Below, piece by piece: positions 8,612-14,887 of a stretch of 22,543 nt of DNA. This DNA is from an uncultured Eubacteriales bacterium. Its GTDB lineage: Bacteria; Bacillota; Clostridia; Peptostreptococcales; Anaerovoracaceae. Every line of letters begins with the position of its first letter. The stretch's first letter is position 1. The position numbers were made by a program, and so were the translations under genes. The stretch covers positions 1-22,543 of the forward strand of contig UQMQ01000021.1 in the NCBI GenBank assembly GCA_900542245.1, read 5' to 3'. The notes under the pieces are model-generated. The model was given only the letters and a program-made list of their open reading frames with translations. It ran no database searches and was not told where the DNA came from.

Positions 8612-8640
8612 AGTTTACATTTGTAGTTACAAAAAGTCAA
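8612..8640 (-). promoter_or_regulatory. Sigma-A promoter of the M56-blaI-M56 operon
   Basis: On the minus strand, -35 TTGACT (8640-8635) and -10 TAAACT (8617-8612) are separated by 17 bases. Transcription would start near 8605, about 40 bases before the M56 start codon. The second BlaI-type palindrome overlaps the -10 box and spacer, which fits repression by steric block. Confidence 0.65.
8616..8625. promoter_or_regulatory. BlaI-type operator, promoter copy
   Basis: This is a second TACATTTGTA, with its start 31 bases from the first, so both dimers would lie on the same face of the helix about three turns apart. It overlaps the -10 region. A third, overlapping dyad TGTAGTTACA (8622-8631) covers the spacer. 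Confidence 0.7.
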
Positions 8641-8677
8641 GCAATACTTTCCTGCTATCATGGCATATTTTTTACGC

Positions 8678-8716
8678 AAAAAAACAGACCCTTGCAATGT
8701 TCTCACAAGCGTCTGT
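8678..8716 (-). terminator. Rho-independent terminator of the bile salt hydrolase gene
   Basis: On the minus strand, ACAGAC-G-CTTG pairs with CAAG-G-GTCTGT (8716-8684) around an 11-base loop, with one internal G/G mismatch, and is followed by a run of seven T. It lies 9 bases after the TAG stop and also insulates the BlaI-type promoter just downstream from read-through. Confidence 0.8.
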
Positions 8717-8725
8717 CTAAACATG

Positions 8726-9784
8726 CTATGCGTTCTGCAGCAGGATGTCCATCTCCGTCAGCATCGGGTAGCGGGAAAGCACTGCGTCGTCCAGATTTTC
8801 GCGATGCATATCTACCGCGGTAACGCGGCTGTTATCGTAGGTCGTGTAATAGTAGATCCCGCGGCTGGCGTTGCAGCAGGAGGTGTAGATGGTAATCTCG
8901 TATTTGCCGTCCGCGACCTCGCAGCAGCCGCGCTGCTGATCGACCGAACCCAAAATATGAAAGAACTGGCTGACACTCGCAGGTTCCGCATCATCCGAAA
9001 CCGCATGTGCCCGCGTAAAAGCCACGCGCACGAAGCGCGACATCGATGACAGATCGCCCGGCAGACCGATCGCTCCCATTCCGCGGCTGTAGGTCTCCAG
9101 CGGCAGCTGCGGTGCGAAACGGTTTTCCGGCTGCTGCGGAGAAAGCTGCCGATAATTGTTTAGATGGAACATCTGCAGATCAAACGGCGGATTATTGGTC
9201 AGCACGCCCGCCGGATTGTCGTAAATTTTAAGCCCCGCCGCAACGGATTCAACCGTAATCGTCTCGTCCTTGTCAGCGATGATCCAGTGCAGCTGCGCCG
9301 GCGGGAAATGCGCGCTGTACGGCGTTCCGGTCAGATTGAGATCCGCAAGCTCCGCGCGCACCTCCGCGATCGACGCGCAGCGGCTGAGCAGATAACTGAT
9401 GAACTCAAACTGCGCCACATTTTTCACGCGGCGCGGCTTTCCCTCGCCTTGTATTTTTGTCGTTCCTGCCCCTTCTGCCGCGCGATTATGCGCCGCATCT
9501 GTTTCCGTCTCCGCGATCGGCTCCCGGTAAACCGCATTACCGACAAAATTCAGTCCTGCCATCGCCAGCCCCTTTTCGTTGACCGCGTCGTAGAACATCG
9601 GATAGCCGTCCGCCACGTGCGCCATGCCGATGATTGCGTAGTGCTCCTCGGATTTTCCAAGGAAACGAAAGTCCAGCGGAAACCGCCGCGGCATCACCAC
9701 GATCTCCTCCCCGTAGGAAAATTCATAGTCTAGGGTTCTTCCAAAATAAAAATCCTTTGTCTTATAAGTTGCTGCTGTACACAT
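8726..9784 (-). CDS. Choloylglycine hydrolase family protein, probable bile salt hydrolase
   Basis: The 352-residue Ntn-hydrolase cleaves an amide bond, most likely in glycine- or taurine-conjugated bile salts; penicillin V acylase is the alternative. Cys2 becomes the N-terminal nucleophile after Met removal. Arg16 and Asp19 in GRTLDYE, Asn79 in AGLNF, Asn197 in TNNPPF and the arginine in SRFVRVAF match the catalytic set of Clostridium perfringens BSH. GLPGD and YTSCCN..GIYYYTTYDN are also family landmarks. It is about 20 residues longer than typical because of an Ala/Thr/Gly-rich insertion near residues 90-112. There is no signal peptide, so it acts in the cytoplasm. AAAGGAG lies 8 bases before the ATG. 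It is monocistronic, with its own terminator; no bile transporter gene adjoins it. Confidence 0.9.
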   Translation of the reverse strand: MCTAATYKTKDFYFGRTLDYEFSYGEEIVVMPRRFPLDFRFLGKSEEHYAIIGMAHVADGYPMFYDAVNEKGLAMAGLNFVGNAVYREPIAETETDAAHNRAAEGAGTTKIQGEGKPRRVKNVAQFEFISYLLSRCASIAEVRAELADLNLTGTPYSAHFPPAQLHWIIADKDETITVESVAAGLKIYDNPAGVLTNNPPFDLQMFHLNNYRQLSPQQPENRFAPQLPLETYSRGMGAIGLPGDLSSMSRFVRVAFTRAHAVSDDAEPASVSQFFHILGSVDQQRGCCEVADGKYEITIYTSCCNASRGIYYYTTYDNSRVTAVDMHRENLDDAVLSRYPMLTEMDILLQNA

Positions 9785-9812
9785 CTAACATACTCCTTTC
9801 ACTGTTTCGTGC

Positions 9813-9832
9813 GGCAGCGCAGCGCTGCTGCC
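9813..9832 (-). promoter_or_regulatory. Stable hairpin in the leader of the bile salt hydrolase gene
   Basis: Arms GGCAGC and GCTGCC enclose a GC-rich 8-base centre that is itself partly self-complementary. The hairpin lies about 15-20 bases upstream of the ribosome site. It could affect translation or mRNA stability; no known riboswitch family is recognised. Confidence 0.35.
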
Positions 9833-9912
9833 TGCGTCTTTTTCCATCCCTTATTCTGCATCGCTCCGCGTGGAAACATGCCCCGCGAGGCGCGTTTTTT
9901 GTCGCTGAGGAT

Positions 9913-9918
9913 AGTATA
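9913..9918 (-). promoter_or_regulatory. Possible -10 element for the bile salt hydrolase gene
   Basis: The minus strand reads TATACT at 9918-9913, a good -10 match, but no convincing -35 box lies 16-18 bases upstream. If used, it would give a leader of about 120 bases. The 335-base gap 9785-10119 otherwise holds only the divergent polymerase promoter. Confidence 0.3.
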
Positions 9919-10007
9919 ACGCGGCTTAGTGATGAAATGATGATTGCGGCGAAATTCAGTGAAATCTCCCCCGTGGCGCGCGCGCAAGTATTACCTTTCT
10001 TTTCCGC

Positions 10008-10035
10008 TTGCATTTTGCGTCTGATTTGCTATAAT
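10008..10035 (+). promoter_or_regulatory. Sigma-A promoter of the Y-family polymerase operon
   Basis: TTGCAT (10008-10013) and a perfect TATAAT (10030-10035) are 16 bases apart. The start of transcription would be near 10042, at the edge of the LexA-type palindrome. Confidence 0.75.
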
Positions 10036-10041
10036 AGCATT

Positions 10042-10057
10042 AAGAACACATGTTCTT
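10042..10057. promoter_or_regulatory. LexA (SOS) box
   Basis: AAGAAC-ACAT-GTTCTT is an inverted repeat with the exact GAAC-N4-GTTC core of the Gram-positive LexA site (10044-10055). It sits right after the -10 box of the polymerase promoter, so LexA binding would block initiation and DNA damage would relieve it. Confidence 0.8.
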
Positions 10058-10119
10058 TCAAATGATCATCAAGGAAAATATACGCGAGCCGAAAGCATTG
10101 ACAGGAAGGAGGTGTTCGT

Positions 10120-11901
10120 ATGGCGGAGCGTGTCTATATTGCCATCGATCTGAAATCCTTTTACGCGTCGGTAGAGTGCATGGCGCGCGGCTTAGACCCG
10201 CTGACCACGCATCTGGTCGTCGCCGATGCTGCCCGCACCGAAAAAACCATCTGCCTTGCGGTCTCTCCGAGCCTGCGTGCCTATGGCATCCCCGGACGGG
10301 CGCGGCTCTTTGAAGTTGTCCAAAAAGTCCGCGAGCTGAATGCCCTGCGGCTGACCCGCGCCCGTCGACAAAGCTTCGCCGGGGAGTCGACAGACGCGGA
10401 CGAACTGGCAGCGCATCCGGCGCTTGCAATCACCTATATCACCGCCCGTCCACGCATGGCGCACTACATCGCCGCAAGCTCTCGCATCTACAGTATCTAT
10501 CTTCGGTATATCGCGCCCGAGGATATCCATGTCTATTCGATCGATGAGGTCTTTATCGACGCAACGGACTATTTGGCTTTGTACGGATTGACTGCGCGGG
10601 AACTGGCTATGAAAATGATCCTCGAAGTCCTGCGTGAAACCGGTATCACCGCGACGGCAGGCATCGGTACCAATCTGTATCTGGCGAAGGTCGCCATGGA
10701 TATCCGCGCCAAGCATATTCCCGCGGACACGAACGGTGTCCGCATCGCCGCGCTCGACGAGATAAGTTATCGCCAGCTGCTTTGGGATCATCAGCCGCTG
10801 ACCGATTTCTGGCGTATCGGTCGCGGCTATGCCAAAAAGCTCGCTAAGGTCGGACTGTACACCATGGGCGATATTGCCCGCTGCTCGATCGGCAAGGCGG
10901 ACGCGTTTCACAATGAAGATCTGCTCTACAAGCTGTTCGGTGTCAATGCCGAGCTGCTGATCGACCATGCCTGGGGCTGGGAACCCTGTACCATGGCGGA
11001 TATCAAAGCCTATCGCCCGGCTTCCTCGAGCATCAGCTCCGGGCAGGTGCTGCAGAGTCCTTATCCGGCTGCAAAAGCACATCTGGTAGTCTGCGAAATG
11101 GCAGAGCAGCTCGCCATGGATCTGTTTGAAAAGCAACTGACCACCGACCAGCTCGTACTGACTGTCGGTTATGACACGACCTCACTGCCTGCTGCGGCCC
11201 GCACGCCAGCGTATAGGCAAGCCGGAAACCGCGGGCAATCCGCAGCGCAAGCCCACAGCGCCGCAGGCGAAGCGGAAAGCGTGGAAGTGACAATCGACCG
11301 CTATGGTCGTGCCATTCCCAAACACGCGCACAGTACAGTCAATCTGCCGCAGCCTACCTCCTCCGTCTCGCAGATCGTCGATGCGCTCTCGGAGCTGTAT
11401 CAGCGTATCGTCAATCCGGATTTTGCGGTGCGCCGCTTGACGCTCTGCGCGAACCATATCCTGCCGGAATGCCCGCTTGCCGCGCAAACGGTCCGGACCA
11501 CCGGTGCAGATCATGCAGAGGGGATCGCTTCGTCCATGTGCAGCATCCTGCAAGCAGAGCACCCGCATGCAAATGCGGGCTTGACCCTATCTACAGATCA
11601 TGCACAAGCTGCACAAGATACTGCTGCGGGCTTCGCAGGGCAAGGCGCGGGACAAGGAGAACAGCTTGACCTGTTCGGCTTTGTCGCGGACGGCAAAGAT
11701 ATCTTCGGCCACGACGTCGCCGAGACGCAACGGCAAAAAGAAGCTGCTGCTGCCGCGCTCGAAAATGAACGCAGAATCCAGCAGTCTCTGCTGGCGATCA
11801 AACAAAAATTCGGTAAAAATGCAGTCATCAAGGGTCGTGACCTCGAAGATGGTGCGACCGCTATGCAGCGCAACGACCAGATCGGAGGGCATAAGGCATG
11901 A
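10120..11901 (+). CDS. Y-family (UmuC/YqjW-like) error-prone DNA polymerase
   Basis: The 593-residue translesion polymerase starts with the palm motif YIAIDLKSFYASVE (metal ligand Asp10) and has the second acidic pair Asp142-Glu143 in YSIDEVFID. TATAGIGTNLYLAKVAMDI and the FWRIGRGYAKKLAKVGLYTMGDIA hairpin region follow, then a little-finger domain with YGRAIPKHAHSTVNL. QLDLF at 515-519 matches a beta-clamp binding motif. The family is usually about 400-500 residues; the excess comes from Ala/Gln-rich segments near residues 358-387 and 455-512. GAAGGAGGTG precedes the ATG. A LexA box in the promoter and the overlapping YolD-like gene support a role in SOS mutagenesis, as for yqjW-yqjX in Bacillus. 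Confidence 0.93.
   Translation: MAERVYIAIDLKSFYASVECMARGLDPLTTHLVVADAARTEKTICLAVSPSLRAYGIPGRARLFEVVQKVRELNALRLTRARRQSFAGESTDADELAAHPALAITYITARPRMAHYIAASSRIYSIYLRYIAPEDIHVYSIDEVFIDATDYLALYGLTARELAMKMILEVLRETGITATAGIGTNLYLAKVAMDIRAKHIPADTNGVRIAALDEISYRQLLWDHQPLTDFWRIGRGYAKKLAKVGLYTMGDIARCSIGKADAFHNEDLLYKLFGVNAELLIDHAWGWEPCTMADIKAYRPASSSISSGQVLQSPYPAAKAHLVVCEMAEQLAMDLFEKQLTTDQLVLTVGYDTTSLPAAARTPAYRQAGNRGQSAAQAHSAAGEAESVEVTIDRYGRAIPKHAHSTVNLPQPTSSVSQIVDALSELYQRIVNPDFAVRRLTLCANHILPECPLAAQTVRTTGADHAEGIASSMCSILQAEHPHANAGLTLSTDHAQAAQDTAAGFAGQGAGQGEQLDLFGFVADGKDIFGHDVAETQRQKEAAAAALENERRIQQSLLAIKQKFGKNAVIKGRDLEDGATAMQRNDQIGGHKA
11562..11579. repeat. Intragenic hairpin with GCAA tetraloop in the polymerase gene
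   Basis: CCCGCAT-GCAA-ATGCGGG is a perfect 7-base stem with a GNRA-type loop, inside the variable C-terminal segment of the polymerase gene. It may be chance or a trace of an insertion event. Confidence 0.5.
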
Positions 11902-12674
11902 AGCATTATGACGACATCCTGCATCTGCCGCATCCGGTTTCCAAAAAACACAGACAAATGCCGATCGCTGATCGTGCGGCACAGTTTATGCCCTTTGCCG
12001 CGCTGACCGGATATGAGGCAGGTTTGGCAGAAACAGCCCGCCTCACCAGCCCGCGTATCGAACCGGACGATGCGCAGCGTGAGCTGCTGAACCGGCAGCT
12101 CTGCTTCCTGCAAAGCCTTGCCGCAGAGGCAGACAGCGCAGGTGCATATCCCGAAAGCCGGGTATCCTGCGTTGTTTCGGATTCCGACATGCAGGCTGCC
12201 TCCGCGAAAGTACAGCCAAACGCGCAAGCAGCTTTCGCCTTCCCCAAGAACACACGCACCGCCTCGAGCCGCGTCTCCGAACCCGCGCGTTCCTCACAGG
12301 AGGAGCAGCTTAGCATCACTGTCACCTATTTCTGCCCGGACACAAAAAAAGAAGGCGGCGTTTATCGCACCGTCTCCGGGAGGTTTCTGAAAGTAGATGT
12401 GTACGCGCAGCTTCTCTGGCTGGAGGTTACGGAGGATATTCCCACAAACTCCGCGCCGCTGTCTGCCGCACTGTCTGCAGACACGACAGCCGCGTCCGCA
12501 GATATGCGCGAGAGTGCGTGCAGCGACCGCGAAAGGGTGCATGCTTCCAAAATCCCCCTTCCAGCTATACCGCGCGCAGACGCGCGGTACGCGGTGCGCT
12601 TATCTGTTCCGCTGCCGGATCTGCTCCACATCGGTGGCGCGTGCTTCACCGCACAGCAGTTCTCATCCATATAA
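11898..12674 (+). CDS. YolD-like protein, expanded form
   Basis: The 258-residue protein begins DDILHLPHPVSKKHRQM, continues through ADRAAQFMPFAALTGYEAGL and ETARLTSPRIEPDDAQRELLNRQL, which is the hallmark N-terminal region of YolD-like proteins encoded beside clostridial Y-family polymerases. A second conserved part, ITVTYFCPDTKKEGGVYRTVSGRFLKVDVYAQLLWL, follows after about 60 extra residues, and another variable stretch precedes a conserved-looking end PLPDLLHIGGACF. Typical members are roughly half this length. The ATG overlaps the polymerase stop by 4 bases, implying coupled translation and SOS control. The exact biochemical role of YolD proteins is unknown; they are thought to assist the polymerase like UmuD. 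The start is well supported. Confidence 0.85.
   Translation: MKHYDDILHLPHPVSKKHRQMPIADRAAQFMPFAALTGYEAGLAETARLTSPRIEPDDAQRELLNRQLCFLQSLAAEADSAGAYPESRVSCVVSDSDMQAASAKVQPNAQAAFAFPKNTRTASSRVSEPARSSQEEQLSITVTYFCPDTKKEGGVYRTVSGRFLKVDVYAQLLWLEVTEDIPTNSAPLSAALSADTTAASADMRESACSDRERVHASKIPLPAIPRADARYAVRLSVPLPDLLHIGGACFTAQQFSSI
12568..12589. repeat. Perfect 9-base hairpin inside the YolD-like gene
   Basis: TACCGCGCG (12568-12576) and CGCGCGGTA (12581-12589) flank the loop CAGA. It lies in the variable region before the conserved C-terminal end and encodes Arg/Ala-rich residues. Confidence 0.6.
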
Positions 12675-12689
12675 ATAAGATGCTGCGCG

Positions 12690-12791
12690 GCAGGCTTGCG
12701 CCGCCGCAGATTCGCTGGCAAGCTCGCCTGCAAAGCAGTCACGCCGACAGCCCGCGTAATGCTTTGCGGCTTCCAATCGCCGTCCGCAAAG
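12690..12791. terminator. Inverted repeats between convergent genes, possible bidirectional terminator
   Basis: Two structures lie in the 118-base gap. GCAGGC (12690-12695)/GCCTGC (12726-12731) has an inner GCTTGC/GCAAGC pairing, and CTTTGCGG (12762-12769)/CCGCAAAG (12784-12791) is a perfect 8-base stem with a 14-base loop. Neither has a T-run on either strand, so intrinsic termination is uncertain. Confidence 0.35.
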
Positions 12792-12792
12792 T

Positions 12793-13887
12793 TCAAACGC
12801 GCACCGTTCCTGTTTTTACAAACTGTAAAAAACACTGCTCTGCCGCACGCAGCACGTGCATGTCCCGGTACACAATACCGAGCGGTCTTACAATCGTCGG
12901 CAGCAGCGGAACCTTACGCACCGGCTCACTGCTGCCGCGCAGCACAAGCTCCGAAAGCATTGTCACACCCATGCCGCCTGACACCATACCCAGGATCACA
13001 GGATCATCCGCACTGGCAGGCAGCAGCCGCGGGTGTACTTGATGCTCTGCAAGCGCCTCATGCACTTCCACATCCTCACCGTAGGACGGCATGATAAATG
13101 GATACTTCTCAAAATCCGCGATCGCAAATTTCTGCGCGGTAGCTGCGGCTTCTGAAAGCGCTGACCATGCAGCATTTTGATCTTCTGCTTTTTTTCCCGC
13201 CTGCGCGGTACTCGATGCTTCCATCTGCTGACTTAACCGCACAGCGCGTGGTTCTTCCCTGCGCTGCTCTGTCCATGCACCCTCCTGCAAAACCGCGCCT
13301 TTTTTTGCCGCCGGAATCGCATCCTCCTGCTCACCGGACAGCGGAGGCAGTGTGATGGCCTGCAGCGCCTCCTCCGACTCCGGCAGCACCGCATAGAACG
13401 GATCATCCGCAAGGTGCAAAAAATGATATGGCTGTGTCTGATCCTCACACGCAAAGATCAGATGCAGTCTGTCCTCTTTCATCGCGCGATACAGCTCCTG
13501 CCTGCTGAGAACCTCCAGTTCCACCCGGATTTGTGGATACGCTTTGCCGAAAGCACGCAGCAGCGACGGCATCCAGTTTTTTGCGATGCTCGCGTAAGCC
13601 CCAAGCCGCAGCGTTGCTTCCGTCTCGTTCCGCAAAAGCGCTGCCTCGCGTTCCAGCGTTTCGAAGCTTTCGACATAGCCACGCAGATACGGCAGCAGGC
13701 GCTTGCCGTTCTCGCTGAGGGCGATTCCGCGGTTTGTCCGCTCAACCAGCTGCACTCCAAGCTCCGCTTCTAATCTGCGCAGCAGATGGGAAAGTCCTGA
13801 CGGTGTATAGCCGTTTTGTCCGGCAATCCCCATCATACTGCCGTTTTCCACCGCCTCCAGCAAGATTTCCACCTTTTTCGCATCCAT
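12793..13887 (-). CDS. LysR-type transcriptional regulator with an insertion
   Basis: The 364-residue protein has an N-terminal winged helix-turn-helix (about 1-60: VEILLEAVENGSM, GYTPSGLSHLLRRLEAELGVQLVERTNRG), the LTTR linker helix and a periplasmic-binding-like effector domain (about 90-364, ending in GMVSGGMGVTMLSEL and the VRPLGIVYRD strand). Family members are normally about 290-310 residues; here a segment of about 60 Ala/Gln/Glu-rich residues near 180-245 interrupts the effector domain between the two lobes. The ribosome site is weak (AGAGGTAAGAGAG). The gene is divergent from the DUF554 gene and faces the YolD-like gene. Such regulators often control the divergent neighbour and themselves. 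The effector is unknown. Confidence 0.88.
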   Translation of the reverse strand: MDAKKVEILLEAVENGSMMGIAGQNGYTPSGLSHLLRRLEAELGVQLVERTNRGIALSENGKRLLPYLRGYVESFETLEREAALLRNETEATLRLGAYASIAKNWMPSLLRAFGKAYPQIRVELEVLSRQELYRAMKEDRLHLIFACEDQTQPYHFLHLADDPFYAVLPESEEALQAITLPPLSGEQEDAIPAAKKGAVLQEGAWTEQRREEPRAVRLSQQMEASSTAQAGKKAEDQNAAWSALSEAAATAQKFAIADFEKYPFIMPSYGEDVEVHEALAEHQVHPRLLPASADDPVILGMVSGGMGVTMLSELVLRGSSEPVRKVPLLPTIVRPLGIVYRDMHVLRAAEQCFLQFVKTGTVRV

Positions 13888-13918
13888 CTCTCTTACCTCT
13901 TCTCACAGTATCGTTTCT

Positions 13919-13947
13919 CGTATCACATGCTTTCACGCTTCTGTCAA
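13919..13947 (-). promoter_or_regulatory. Promoter of the LysR-type regulator gene
   Basis: On the minus strand a perfect -35 TTGACA (13947-13942) is followed after 17 bases by GATACG preceded by TGT, an extended -10-like element. Transcription would start about 25 bases before the ATG. Confidence 0.5.
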
Positions 13948-14015
13948 CTTCTTTTTCGTTTCATAAGCATACCTGTTTTTCACATCAAGGTCTCACGACC
14001 TGCTGTGAATTTTCT

Positions 14016-14029
14016 TCATATCCATATGA
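14016..14029. promoter_or_regulatory. Palindrome TCATAT-CC-ATATGA, candidate LysR-type operator
   Basis: This perfect 6-base inverted repeat lies in the 316-base divergent gap between the LysR-type gene and the DUF554 gene. Dyads of about this size flanked by T and A are typical of LTTR recognition sites. It could also simply be part of a promoter: TATGAT at 14025-14030 resembles a -10 box. Confidence 0.35.
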
Positions 14030-14043
14030 TAAACTATTGCTTT

Positions 14044-14069
14044 GCAAACTGCAAGGAAAAGTGTAGACT
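14044..14069 (+). promoter_or_regulatory. Possible promoter of the DUF554 gene
   Basis: TTGCAA followed after about 16-17 bases by TAGACT (14064-14069) gives a moderate match to the sigma-A consensus, upstream of the DUF554 gene. If this is the promoter in use, the 44-codon ORF beginning at 14070 would lack a leader, so the two calls compete. Confidence 0.3.
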
Positions 14070-14204
14070 ATGTTTATCATTTTTCAGAAAATTCGTGGTT
14101 CCAAACAGCGAATTACGGAAAGTATCGCCAAACAAGCGCGAAAACGTCGAAACAAAGAAACGTATCAACGCACAAAAACTGAAAGAAACGGAAGGAATAT
14201 ATAA
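14070..14204 (+). CDS. Possible 44-residue basic leader peptide ORF
   Basis: An ATG at 14070 opens a 44-codon frame (MFIIFQKIRGSKQRITE..., ending RNGRNI) whose TAA stop shares its last base with the ATG of the DUF554 gene (TAATG), a layout typical of coupled translation. AAGGA lies about 12 bases upstream, a rather long spacing. About one third of its residues are Lys or Arg, and it has no recognised domain. It may be a real small gene, a leader peptide or chance. Confidence 0.3.
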   Translation: MFIIFQKIRGSKQRITESIAKQARKRRNKETYQRTKTERNGRNI

Positions 14205-14884
14205 TGATCGGCACTTTATTCAATACCTGTATGATCCTCGTCGGCAGCATCGTCGGCAGCTTACTCAAAAAAGGACTCAAAGAAAAGCAGCAGCGTGTCC
14301 TGTTCGACGCCATGGGCCTCGCGGCCGCAGGCATCGGCATCAACGCAATCGTCAACAATATGCCGGACAGCCAGTATCCTGTGCTGTTCATCGTCAGCCT
14401 TGCTGTCGGTAGCATCATTGGTACCAGTCTGGAGATCGACGCAAAATTCCAGCATATCGTCGATGCCCGCGGCGGCAGCGGTCTCGGACAGGGACTTTCG
14501 ACCGCAATCCTGCTGTTCTGCATCGGTACCCTCTCTATTTTAGGACCCATCCAGAGCGCGATCTACGGCGATGAAACCTTCCTGTTCACCAACGGCACCC
14601 TAGACCTGGTAACCTCCATGGTGCTCGCTTCCACCTACGGCATCGGCATCGCCATCGCCGCGGTTGTACTCTTTTTGTGGCAAGGCGGCATCTATCTGGG
14701 CGCAAGCTTTCTGACCGAATTTATCTCAGATCCCTTTATGACCGAGCTTTCGATCGTCGGCGGCTTTCTGATCGCCGCATCCGGCATCTCGATCCTCAAG
14801 ATCAAGGACTTCAAGACGATGAATCTGCTGCCGTCCCTGCTGGTCCCTGTGATCTTTTTCTTAGGAAAAAGTCTTATCGGCTGA
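14204..14884 (+). CDS. DUF554 family membrane protein (YdfK/YqgA-like)
   Basis: The 226-residue protein is almost entirely hydrophobic with about six or seven membrane segments. The start MIGTLFNTCMILVGSIVGSLLKKGL, the region GLAAAGIGINAI, and the end region FLIAASGISILKIKDFKTMNLLPSLLVPV are characteristic of DUF554. Function is not established; members are predicted transporters or channels of the cytoplasmic membrane. GGAAGGA precedes the ATG by about 8 bases. It is divergent from the LysR-type gene, which may control it, and its stop lies 3 bases from the stop of lrgB. Confidence 0.88.
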   Translation: MIGTLFNTCMILVGSIVGSLLKKGLKEKQQRVLFDAMGLAAAGIGINAIVNNMPDSQYPVLFIVSLAVGSIIGTSLEIDAKFQHIVDARGGSGLGQGLSTAILLFCIGTLSILGPIQSAIYGDETFLFTNGTLDLVTSMVLASTYGIGIAIAAVVLFLWQGGIYLGASFLTEFISDPFMTELSIVGGFLIAASGISILKIKDFKTMNLLPSLLVPVIFFLGKSLIG

Positions 14885-14887
14885 CTG

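Noticed and set aside
3681..8640. Calling the cluster a beta-lactam resistance operon
   Set aside because: There is no beta-lactamase or PBP gene and no penicillin-binding motifs in the sensor domains; only the regulator and protease families match.
9880..9906. CGCG-AGG-CGCG followed by TTTTTT on the plus strand, like a terminator
   Set aside because: The stem is only 4 bases and no plus-strand gene precedes it; more likely chance in a GC-rich leader.
10192..11136. Open frame of 314 codons on the minus strand
   Set aside because: It is the complement of conserved palm and finger motifs of the Y-family polymerase; it shows no family features of its own.
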